Positions 26,038 through 33,600 of a DNA stretch of 64,000 nt are shown in pieces. The translations under genes and the position numbers were made by a program. Numbering within the stretch: position 1 is the stretch's first letter; each line of letters starts with the position of its first letter. The DNA comes from Dokdonella fugitiva (GTDB taxonomy: Bacteria; Pseudomonadota; Gammaproteobacteria; Xanthomonadales; Rhodanobacteraceae). Below the pieces are notes generated by a model that was not told the origin of the DNA, searched no databases, and saw nothing but the letters and a program-made list of their open reading frames with translations. The stretch lies in assembly GCF_004342425.1 (NCBI RefSeq), contig NZ_SLWQ01000006.1:174512-238511 (forward strand), written 5' to 3'.

Positions 26038-27912
26038 ATGGGCCTGTTGATTCCCAATCGTAGCGCATGCCTGCCCCGGATGACCTCGGGCGAGCGGCGT
26101 TTTGCCCTGCGCCTCGAAGACAAGCTCGGGTCCGACTATCTCTGCTGGTACGACGTCGCCGTAGGCCCGCAGCAGCGGCACCCCGATTTTGTCGTGCTCC
26201 ACCCGAGCCTGGGTTTCCTGATACTGGAGGTCAAGGATTGGAAACTGGAAACGATCGTCGAACTGTCGCGCGACAGCGCCGTCCTGCACACGGAGCGCGG
26301 ACGTGTGGTCGAGAACAATCCGTTCAAGCAAGCGCGTGGCTATGCGCTCGAGGTCGTCAAGCTATTGGAGCGCGATCCGGCACTCATACAGCCGCATGAC
26401 CATCCCAAGGCGGGCAAACTCATCATGCCGTGGGGATGGGGCGTCGTGCTCGCGAACATCACGCGACACCAGTTCGAGCAGGCGGGACTCGACACCTTCA
26501 TCCCATCGGGAAACGTCATCTGCAAGGACGAGATGACCGAAAGCGTCGATCCCGATGCCTTCCAGAAGGCGCTTGCCGACATGTACCTGATGCCGTTCCT
26601 GTGCCGCCTGACGGAGCCGCAGATCGACCGCGTTCGCTGGTCGCTTTTCCCCGAGCTGCGGCTTCCGCAGCAGGGCTCGTTGTTTGGCGCACCTGCGGCT
26701 ACCTCAGAGCGTCCCGAGGATGTTCCCGACATCGTCCGCATCATGGACCTGCAGCAGGAACAACTCGCGCGATCACTCGGTGATGGGCATCGCGTGATAC
26801 ACGGCGTCGCCGGCTCCGGCAAGACGATGATCCTCGGCTATCGATGCCTTGCGCTTGCGCAGAAGTATGCCAAGCCGATCCTCGTTCTTTGCTTCAACAA
26901 GACGCTGGCGGCACGGCTCGAACAGATCGTCCAAGCCCATGGCATTCATGACAAGGTTGCGGTCAAGCACTTCCATGGCTGGTGTGCACAGCAACTGGAC
27001 ACGTATGCCGTAGCGCGGCCCGAACCCGACACGCCGCACTATTTCGACGCGCTCGTGCAGGCCGTCATGGACGGCGTGGAGCACGATGCGATTCCGAGGG
27101 CGCAATATGCGGCCGTCCTCATCGACGAGGGACACGATTTCAAACCGGAATGGCTGCGCCTCATCGTGCAAATGGTCGACAAGGAGACCAATTCCCTGCT
27201 CGTCCTCTACGACGATGCGCAGAAGATATACGAGGAGAACCGGCAGGCGCGCAAGTTCAGCTTCGCCAGCGTTGGGATCCAAGCCCAGGGCCGCACGACG
27301 ATCCTGCGCCTCAATTACCGGAACTCACTCGAAGTGCTCGCTACCGCGAAAGCCTTCGCACAGGAGCTCATCGCCGAAATCGCGAGCGACGAGGACCATG
27401 TGCCCCTCATTGCCCCGGAAAGCGCCGGTCGGCGAGGACCCCTGCCAGAGCTCATCGCATGCAAGGACGTCCGGGAGGAAGGCCGGTGCATCGCCGGTCG
27501 CATCAAGGACGCCCTCGGCGGTGGCGCGCAACCGAACGACTTCGCCGTACTGTGCCCATCGAAGTCGATCGCCAGGATCATCTCCGCCGAATTGACGAAG
27601 AACGACGTTCCGTCCATCGTTGCATCGGGCGCGATGAAGAGGCATATCTTCAGCGGAGAACCTGCCGTGAAGATCATGACGATCCACTCCAGCAAGGGAC
27701 TCGAATTTGAAACGGTATTCATCCCGGCCGTCTGCGAGGTGGCGGGCTTCGGCTCCGCTTCGGCCGATTCGATGGCGAGCGGCGCAAAGCTGCTCTACGT
27801 CGGAATGACACGCGCCCTCGGCAGGCTCGTGATGCTGCACCATCGTGCGGGACCGATACCGGAACGCCTGGACGCAGCCATCCGCGAAGTTCGAGAGCGA
27901 CTTGCCGCTTAG
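26038..27912 (+). CDS. NERD nuclease - UvrD-like SF1 helicase protein
   Basis: A 624-residue protein. The NERD domain (about 15-130) has the PD-(D/E)xK-like residues D50 (HPDFVVLHP) and E64-V-K66 (LILEVKDW). The SF1 motor has Walker A VAGSGKT (K262), LIDEGHDF (D363, E364), MTIHSSKGLEFETVFIP and LYVGMTRAL. A DNA-processing helicase-nuclease is therefore likely. G+C falls to about 50-62% on sampled lines, against about 68% in the gene before it, so it may have a different origin. It follows the DUF3427 gene by 52 bases on the same strand. ATG 26038 lacks a strong ribosome site. Confidence 0.88.
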   Translation: MGLLIPNRSACLPRMTSGERRFALRLEDKLGSDYLCWYDVAVGPQQRHPDFVVLHPSLGFLILEVKDWKLETIVELSRDSAVLHTERGRVVENNPFKQARGYALEVVKLLERDPALIQPHDHPKAGKLIMPWGWGVVLANITRHQFEQAGLDTFIPSGNVICKDEMTESVDPDAFQKALADMYLMPFLCRLTEPQIDRVRWSLFPELRLPQQGSLFGAPAATSERPEDVPDIVRIMDLQQEQLARSLGDGHRVIHGVAGSGKTMILGYRCLALAQKYAKPILVLCFNKTLAARLEQIVQAHGIHDKVAVKHFHGWCAQQLDTYAVARPEPDTPHYFDALVQAVMDGVEHDAIPRAQYAAVLIDEGHDFKPEWLRLIVQMVDKETNSLLVLYDDAQKIYEENRQARKFSFASVGIQAQGRTTILRLNYRNSLEVLATAKAFAQELIAEIASDEDHVPLIAPESAGRRGPLPELIACKDVREEGRCIAGRIKDALGGGAQPNDFAVLCPSKSIARIISAELTKNDVPSIVASGAMKRHIFSGEPAVKIMTIHSSKGLEFETVFIPAVCEVAGFGSASADSMASGAKLLYVGMTRALGRLVMLHHRAGPIPERLDAAIREVRERLAA

Positions 27913-28066
27913 CCTCGGTGAGCCCCACCACGCTCAAGGCCGTTAGTTGCGTAAGCTACGCTCCACCCATCACGGGGACCGGCGGGCGCGAGGGATGGAT
28001 GTGCGGGAACATGGCCTCCGGCGGCACGAAGTTGCGTATTGGGTCGAAATCGGCTGGAGAAGACGC

Positions 28067-29431
28067 ATGACCGCATCGATCACCGGGGGGATGTGCATCC
28101 TGTCGCTCGAACCTGTCGCCAACGTTGGTCGGCCCCGGCTTCGCCCACACGCCCTTCGCTATCACGCATCCGGACACGGCCGCGGCTTTTTTCGCCTGCT
28201 TGCCGCGGCATTGCTGCTGCTGGCGACACTCTTCGCGATCGTCCTGGCGCCACGACCGGCCATGGCGCAATTCGGCACGACGACCCTCGCCGGCAAGGTA
28301 TGGCGCGACCTGGACCGCAATGGCATCCGGGAGAACGAGGAAGTCGCGCTAGGCGTCTCGGACATCACCATGGAGTTGTGGAACCACGATGCCACCCAGC
28401 TCCTGTCCTCGACCGTGACCGATGCGAACGGGAACTATGCGCTCTCCACCTTCGTCGCTGGCGGGCGGAGCGTGCGGGTTCGCGTCATCTACCCCCCGAG
28501 CACCTTCACGCTGGCGCCGATGCACACCACGGACAACGGGGCCATCGACAGTGATTTCAACACCTCCGGGGCGTTCACCGGCTTCACCGATATCATCATC
28601 GTATTCCCCGGCGGAACGACCACCGCGATCGATGCCGGACTCGACCCGATCGATATTGCAGTGGGCAATTTCACCTGGCTGGACGTCAATGCCAACGGCC
28701 TGCAGGATGCTGGTGAACCGGGCATGCCCGATGTCCAGGTCGAGATCTGGAGCGAGGCCCGGACCGTACGCTACGACACGGCGACCTCATCGCCCATCGG
28801 CGTCTACCAGGTTTCCGCGCCAGGCTACGGCCGCTATCGCCTGAAGTTCTCGCAGCCCGCCGGCACCACGTTCACCCCGCGTGATATCGGCGAGAACGAC
28901 CTGCTGGACAGCGACGTGATCGCCGCAGGGGCCGACACGGGCTGGACGACCATCCTGGAACTCGCGCGCAACGTGATCTCCGTCACGAGCGTCGATGCCG
29001 GCTACCAGGCGCCCCAGGCCGTCGATGCGCGCGTCGAGTACGAGAACGTGCCAGGTATCGTCTTTCCGGGCTCCACCGCCACCTGGACACTCCGGGTTCG
29101 CCATGGCTTCGGAGCCGCCATCGGCACCGCCCGCATCGGCGTCAGCGCACCCGACGGTACCGGAACCCCGGCCTGGCAATGCACGCCATCCGGCGGCGCC
29201 ACCTGCCCCTCCATGGGCACCGGCGTCATCGACCAGGTGCTCGCCCTGCCCGCCGGTTCGGCGCTGCGCTACGACTTCAGCGCCGTCATCCTGCCCGGCA
29301 ACCACCCCGTGATTTCCCAGGTCGCGAGCGTCGAAGTGCTCGGCAGCCAGGTCGACTTCGTGCCCGCGAACAACGAAGCGCTGCTGTCGATGCGCAACGA
29401 CCGGCTGTTCGCCGATGGCTTCGATCCGTAG
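28067..29431 (+). CDS. Exported SdrD B-like repeat protein with GFD tag
   Basis: A 454-residue protein. After a basic lead comes a long hydrophobic signal core (LLAAALLLLATLFAIVLA) ending at PAMA-QF. Two SdrD/Cna-B-like beta-sandwich domains follow: LAGKVWRDLDRNGIRENEE with DANGNYAL, and VGNFTWLDVNANGLQDAGE. A further sandwich domain precedes the C-terminal NDRLFADGFDP. The aspartate-rich DxNxNGxxD turns are Ca2+-binding in this fold. Surface attachment or secretion is inferred. The ATG at 28067 is chosen for its GGAG 7 bases upstream; a start at 28091 is possible. The final residues match those of the proteins at 18195 and 30603. Confidence 0.85.
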   Translation: MTASITGGMCILSLEPVANVGRPRLRPHALRYHASGHGRGFFRLLAAALLLLATLFAIVLAPRPAMAQFGTTTLAGKVWRDLDRNGIRENEEVALGVSDITMELWNHDATQLLSSTVTDANGNYALSTFVAGGRSVRVRVIYPPSTFTLAPMHTTDNGAIDSDFNTSGAFTGFTDIIIVFPGGTTTAIDAGLDPIDIAVGNFTWLDVNANGLQDAGEPGMPDVQVEIWSEARTVRYDTATSSPIGVYQVSAPGYGRYRLKFSQPAGTTFTPRDIGENDLLDSDVIAAGADTGWTTILELARNVISVTSVDAGYQAPQAVDARVEYENVPGIVFPGSTATWTLRVRHGFGAAIGTARIGVSAPDGTGTPAWQCTPSGGATCPSMGTGVIDQVLALPAGSALRYDFSAVILPGNHPVISQVASVEVLGSQVDFVPANNEALLSMRNDRLFADGFDP

Positions 29432-29443
29432 GCGCGAAAACCG

Positions 29444-29465
29444 GGGGCAGAGTCGACTTTTTCCT
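29444..29465. repeat. GGGGCAGAGTCGACTTT-type element
   Basis: A short element just after the SdrD-like gene. A related form (GGGGTCAGAGTCATTC) lies inside the IcmF gene at 36077-36105. Likely a REP-class dispersed repeat. Confidence 0.45.
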
Positions 29466-29557
29466 ACGCGCAAGCCCATCAACCCACAGTCGGAAAGATC
29501 CGCCTTCTCCAAAATGCCGCAAATGAACTCGGTAAACGACGGCTTGCCGGAGCCTGT

Positions 29558-29749
29558 ATGAGGCGAGTGAATTTCGCTATCTATGCGGTTGTTTGCACCG
29601 CGCTTTCGCTATCGTGGATGGCAAGATATTCTTGGTACCATCCGGTAGCATGGTTGTCGATGGAGTGTTTAGCTGCCACAAAATGGTGGGTGCTAGGGAT
29701 TTGGTTGGTGGTACTGCTCATCGCAAGGCCATGGTCCTCCGATGATTAA
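29558..29749 (+). CDS. Small two-helix membrane protein
   Basis: A 63-residue protein with two hydrophobic segments (FAIYAVVCTALSLSWMA at about 6-22 and WWVLGIWLVVLLIA at about 43-56) and a short acidic tail SSDD. ATG 29558 has GGAG 6 bases upstream. Base composition is far lower in G+C than the window norm, which suggests recent arrival. No family recognised. It sits between the tagged surface protein and IS debris. Confidence 0.55.
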   Translation: MRRVNFAIYAVVCTALSLSWMARYSWYHPVAWLSMECLAATKWWVLGIWLVVLLIARPWSSDD

Positions 29750-29967
29750 GTCCAAACTTGAGCGCGTGACGGCTCCCGGGACAGAGGCCTTCGGTGCGCG
29801 TCAAGATAGTTGGCGCCTCATTCATGCCACCGATCGCCTATCGTTCATTCGTCGATGGCGTTCGATCGCGTTGCAGCAACCGTGTCGCGCTCTGGGGTTG
29901 AGCGTAATGGCACCGATGGGCGTCCAGTTCCTCACGGTGTCGCCGAAGCCGTTGGACTGCTTGCGCT

Positions 29968-30057
29968 ATGCGCACACCGTTCCTGCTGCGCTCGGACAAC
30001 GGCCTGGTGTTCATGAGGAATGACCAGTTCTCGCGCCACGACGGCCGCCGGCTTGCC
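29968..30057 (+). pseudogene. Fragment of an IS3-group transposase (DDE domain piece)
   Basis: A short frame reads MRTPFLLRSDNGLVFMRND. LRSDNG is the second-aspartate segment of the IS3-family integrase core. Neither the first D nor the E region is found next to it. The frame then runs into unrelated sequence, so this is a relic. Confidence 0.4.
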
Positions 30058-30157
30058 GGACGTTCGAAGCAGCCGAACCGCTTCGCGCCCGTCCCGGCGG
30101 ACCTCGTTGGTGCAAGAAAACGGAAGATTCAAGCGGATAATTCCTCCCTTTGTTCCA

Positions 30158-30425
30158 CTCCGTCTCCAGCTCCTTCAGCCGCTTCGCCTCCGGCACGCTC
30201 AGGCCGCCGAACTTGCTCCGCCACAGGTAGTACGACGCCTCGCTGAAGCCGTGCTTGCGGCACAGGTCCTTCACCGCCATGCCGGCCTCTGCCTCACGCA
30301 GGAAGCCGATGATCTGCTCTCCGCTGAATCGCTTCTTCACGTCCAACCTCCTCTTCGGTGGGGATTGGACTCCAGATCGGCGTGCTACTCAAAATCGGGG
30401 GGACGTCGGTAGGAAATTTCCTACA
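30158..30425 (-). mobile_element. Truncated IS3-family element: OrfA 5' part and left end
   Basis: On the minus strand a GTG at 30340 (GGAGG 6 bases upstream) opens VKKRFSGEQIIGFLREAEAG, then the helix-turn-helix LCRKHGFSEASYYLWRSKFG up to LKELETE at 30158, exactly as in OrfA of IS3-family (IS407-like) elements. After that the sequence diverges abruptly, before the leucine zipper and all of OrfB. The sequence from 30425 inward (TGTAGGAAATTTCCTACC..) begins with the TG usual for IS3 ends and is the probable left terminus. The element cannot be active. Confidence 0.75.
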
Positions 30426-30489
30426 TGGAAGGATCGAGGGGTTTAGGGGAGAGCGTTGGGGTGGTGAGGCAAGGTTTCCCTCACCCTGG

Positions 30490-30581
30490 CCCTCTCCCGC
30501 GAGCGGGAGAGGGGAACACGCTGCTGAGGGCGGTGTCGCGGGGCGCCCTCACCCTTCCCTCTCCCGCAAGCGGGAGAGGGG
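30490..30581. repeat. Two REP-like palindromes
   Basis: CCCTCTCCCGC/GCGGGAGAGGG at 30490-30514 and again at 30557-30581, 22 bases before the minus-strand stop at 30603. Possible transcript-end hairpins for the FG-GAP gene. Confidence 0.8.
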
Positions 30582-30602
30582 ACAACCAGGCGGCGCGATG
30601 CG

Positions 30603-32693
30603 TCAACCGTCGAAGCCGTTGGCGAACAGCTCGTCGACGGCGATGAGGAAGCGGAAGGCGCCGGCCGAGCTCACGCCGCCGACGAACCATTGGCCGCTGA
30701 CGGGCTGCGTCGCGAGCTGGTTGTGGGCGCCGAAGTCGCTGCCGAGGAAATCACTGCTCGCACGCACCTGGCCGTCGGCGCCGTCGAGCACGACGAGGCG
30801 GCCGCCGACGGAGACGGCGAGCGCGTGGATGGTGCCGAGTTCCTGCACCGCTTCGATCGGCTCGCCGAGGTCGAACTGGCGGAGCACGTCGCGTGTGGTC
30901 GCGTCGTAGAAGACGAGTTGCGCGCCGCTGAAGACGACGAACTCGCGGCCGTTCACGCCGTCGAGCAGCGTCGCGCCGTCGATGGGCTCCTGCATCGGCA
31001 GCGACCAGGCCAGGAGGTGCGTGGTTGCGTCGTAGGCGCGCAACGTGGTGCCGAGCACGGCGACCAGCAGGCGCGAGCCGCCGCCGAAGTCGCCCGCCAT
31101 CGTGCCGACGCACGGGCTGCCCATGAGCACCGACATCCACGACGATTGTCCATCGGCGAGGCCGAACGTGAGCAGGCGCGATCCACCCGATTCGAGCAGG
31201 CAGGCGATGCCCGTGTCCGGCGCACCGCCGGCGCGAGGTACCGTCGAAACGGTATCCACTTCACGGCCCTCGAGCGGATGTCCCGGGTCTGCGTCGATCT
31301 GCCAGCGCATCGCATGCGTCGCATCGTCGATCGCGACGATGACCGGGCGGTACGCGCGCTCGCCTGCGACGATGAAGCCGGAACCCGCTCCCGTGTCGGG
31401 GAGCGAAATCGACGCAACCGGTGCTTGCGGAAGCGCACTGTCGTCCATGGCGGACTGCCACAGCACGGCACCGGTCGCGCCATCGAGTTGCGTCCATGCC
31501 GGGCCAGCGGAGAACGGCGCCGTCGCGCCGAACAGGAAGCGCATGACGCCCGGCGACCCGCTCGACGCTGCGCTCGGGCCAACATACGGCGCCGACGGGC
31601 CGCGGTCGAGCTCCCACACGGTCGAGCCGTCCACGGGGTTGTAGAGCGCGAAGATCTCGTCGCCGAGGAAGTCTGCCTGCATCGCCGCATGGGCGATCTC
31701 GCGGACACCGTCGTGATCGAGGTCGACGGCGCCGACGGCGGCGCTGGAGTAGGAAGCATGCGGAATGCTCAGCGTGACCGTGTGCGTCTGGCCGTCGACG
31801 ATGTTCACTCCGCCGAATTGGGCGTCGCCTTCGATGATGTCGTCCTTGCCGTCGCCATTGAAGTCGTACGCGGCGACCGCGCCGACATTGAACACGGAGA
31901 CGTCCCAGAGCGGCGAGTAGGGTTCGCTCTGGAACACGCCCATCGCGTTCCATGCGTGCGCGCCGAGGAACTGCGGCGTGGCGCCGCCGTGGTAGGGGGA
32001 AAGGTAATCACCGAAACCATCCTTGTACGTCCACTCGGTCGCGTGCGTGGCGCCGTCGATGATGAGACCGGGCACGCCGCCGACGATGATTTCGAGCGCG
32101 GGGTCCGCATCGAGCTGCGCCAGCAGCAGGTCGCCTGCGCTGATGCTCGAGTCCGTCCAGCGGACGGCGAGCGTAGCAAGGTCGAGCACCTGCAGGCCTC
32201 CCGACCATGCAGAGAGGGCGACGATTTCCTCGTTGCCATCGTGGTCGACGTCACCGATCGCGGCCGCATGGATCGGGAAGCCGAGGTCGAATGAACGCAC
32301 CCGTTGCAGCGGCCAGCCGGCGAGTTCGTACGCCTTGCCATCGGAGTTGAACACGTACAGATGCGTTTGGCCGCCTTGCGCATGCGTGAAGATCCGCGGT
32401 GCACCAAAGCCACCGCCCGGCAGCACGAGCAGTTGCTTGGAAACGTAGTTGCCGGCGCGCCGGCCGTAGACCTGTACCAGGAGGTCTGCGCCCGCCTGGC
32501 CGCCGAGCACGACGTCGTCGGCGCCGTCATGGTCGAAGTCCGCCACCGCGAACGGCCCGCGCATCAAGGGATCGAAGCTCAGCGAGAGGCGACCGAGCTC
32601 CTGGATCGTCGGCACCGCCGTCGCGGCGGCGACGGTGCCGGAAACGCCGGTCGCGAGGGCGGCGGCGAGCGTCATGGGCACGACGGAGCGCAT
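30603..32693 (-). CDS. Exported FG-GAP/VCBS repeat protein with GFD tag
   Basis: A 696-residue secreted protein. A signal peptide (MTLAAALATGVSGTVAAA) is followed by beta-propeller-like repeats with Ca2+-binding loops: DFDHDGADDVVLGG, DVDHDGNEEIVAL, DFNGDGKDDIIEGD, DLDHDGVREIAHA. These are FG-GAP/integrin-alpha-type motifs. PQQ-like blades (DGATGAVLWQS, DDATHAMRWQID) fill the C-terminal half. The protein ends VDELFANGFDG, the same tag as at 18195 and 28067. ATG 32693 is preferred, with AAGGA 5 bases upstream; an ATG at 32708 would add five residues but lacks a ribosome site. Role unknown, probably surface binding. Confidence 0.85.
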   Translation of the reverse strand: MRSVVPMTLAAALATGVSGTVAAATAVPTIQELGRLSLSFDPLMRGPFAVADFDHDGADDVVLGGQAGADLLVQVYGRRAGNYVSKQLLVLPGGGFGAPRIFTHAQGGQTHLYVFNSDGKAYELAGWPLQRVRSFDLGFPIHAAAIGDVDHDGNEEIVALSAWSGGLQVLDLATLAVRWTDSSISAGDLLLAQLDADPALEIIVGGVPGLIIDGATHATEWTYKDGFGDYLSPYHGGATPQFLGAHAWNAMGVFQSEPYSPLWDVSVFNVGAVAAYDFNGDGKDDIIEGDAQFGGVNIVDGQTHTVTLSIPHASYSSAAVGAVDLDHDGVREIAHAAMQADFLGDEIFALYNPVDGSTVWELDRGPSAPYVGPSAASSGSPGVMRFLFGATAPFSAGPAWTQLDGATGAVLWQSAMDDSALPQAPVASISLPDTGAGSGFIVAGERAYRPVIVAIDDATHAMRWQIDADPGHPLEGREVDTVSTVPRAGGAPDTGIACLLESGGSRLLTFGLADGQSSWMSVLMGSPCVGTMAGDFGGGSRLLVAVLGTTLRAYDATTHLLAWSLPMQEPIDGATLLDGVNGREFVVFSGAQLVFYDATTRDVLRQFDLGEPIEAVQELGTIHALAVSVGGRLVVLDGADGQVRASSDFLGSDFGAHNQLATQPVSGQWFVGGVSSAGAFRFLIAVDELFANGFDG

Positions 32694-32774
32694 GGGAATC
32701 CTTGCCATTCTGGAGAAGGCGCGAAGATACAGGAAGCGGCCGCGCTCCGGGGAGGTGCGTCGCGACCGAGTCGA

Positions 32775-32930
32775 TCAGAGCAGGAAGATCGCGTGCGACC
32801 GTGGGACCGACCGCTCCGGCCACACCGGGCAGAGCGCCTCGACGGCTTCCATCAGCTCGACCCAGTCGGCCAGATCGCCAGCGCTCCGCGGCGGTGCTGA
32901 AGGCACGACGGTGCCTGCAATGGGCTGCAT
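32775..32930 (-). CDS. 51-residue partner of the nucleotidyltransferase
   Basis: A short frame starting 7 bases after the nucleotidyltransferase stop, so translation is almost certainly coupled. The sequence has AGDLADWVELMEAVEALCPV and WPERSVPRSHAIFLL. I recall similar small proteins next to AbiEii-like nucleotidyltransferases, but cannot name the family. No own ribosome site is visible. It could be the second half of a toxin-antitoxin-like pair or a small regulator. Confidence 0.6.
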   Translation of the reverse strand: MQPIAGTVVPSAPPRSAGDLADWVELMEAVEALCPVWPERSVPRSHAIFLL

Positions 32931-32937
32931 GGGACGA

Positions 32938-33477
32938 TCAGTTCTCGTCGATGTCGGCTTGGGCGAGGAGTTCATCGAGCAGGGCCTTGCGATCGAACAG
33001 CGCGAAATACTCGCGCACTTCACCGATATTGAGGCGGCCGCGCTGTGCCCGCAAGAGTGCGCGGATGTCGTCGAGGTCGCGCGTCCGAGCGGGATTATTG
33101 ACGAGTGCCTGCAGCTTGAAGCCGATCAGGCCTTCGGCGCTCACCACGCGAAGGGGGCCGAGCGCCGTCGCGCGTTCGCTCGCTTCGGCGAGCAGGCGCC
33201 GCGCGATCGGCCGGCGCGCCACGATGACATCGAGGCCTTCGTCGCCGCGTACATAGTTGGCGGCGTCTTCGCTGCGATGGACGCAACGGTAACCGAGGCC
33301 GAGCAGGATGGCGTGGACGTGGTCCGCGTCCTGGGCGTCGACGAGGAAGTCGACGTCGCGCGTGGCGCGGACGACCTGGTGTACGGCGAGCGCGAGGCCT
33401 CCGATCAACGCCGGCGGCGTTTCGCACTCGGCGAACGCGCCGACGGCTTGCTTGATCTGGTCGACGAGGCGGGACAT
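32938..33477 (-). CDS. Nucleotidyltransferase of the AbiEii/MNT-like type
   Basis: A 179-residue protein. The nucleotidyltransferase signature is present: IGGLALAVHQVVRATRDVDFLV, that is GG followed by D-x-D at about 41-43. Downstream helices include VSAEGLIGFKLQALVNNPAR and RDLDDIRALLRAQ, typical of AbiEii-like and DUF1814-type proteins. In toxin-antitoxin systems the toxin adds nucleotides to tRNA. This one is short and could also be a solitary enzyme. ATG 33477 has GAGG about 11 bases upstream. It is followed by the 51-residue frame. Confidence 0.8.
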   Translation of the reverse strand: MSRLVDQIKQAVGAFAECETPPALIGGLALAVHQVVRATRDVDFLVDAQDADHVHAILLGLGYRCVHRSEDAANYVRGDEGLDVIVARRPIARRLLAEASERATALGPLRVVSAEGLIGFKLQALVNNPARTRDLDDIRALLRAQRGRLNIGEVREYFALFDRKALLDELLAQADIDEN

Positions 33478-33530
33478 CGCGAGTGCTAGCCTCGCTTCAT
33501 GGGGTGCTTTCGCGAAGTGCCCCCACCTTG

Positions 33531-33555
33531 CCCTCTCCGGCGAGCAGGAGAGGGG
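33531..33555. repeat. REP-like palindrome
   Basis: Degenerate CCCTCTCC/GGAGAGGG unit between the nucleotidyltransferase and icmF genes. A possible end hairpin for the icmF transcript on the minus strand. Confidence 0.6.
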
Positions 33556-33600
33556 AAAGATGCGGCGCGTGCGCTTTGACGGTTGCCGTGGCGCATGGCT

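Larger units (their letters stand above)
29750..30602. other. Intergenic stretch with IS debris and REPs
   Basis: Left part (29750-29950): frames without family features. Middle: two transposase fragments in opposite orientation. Right: two REP units before the FG-GAP gene. Confidence 0.6.
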
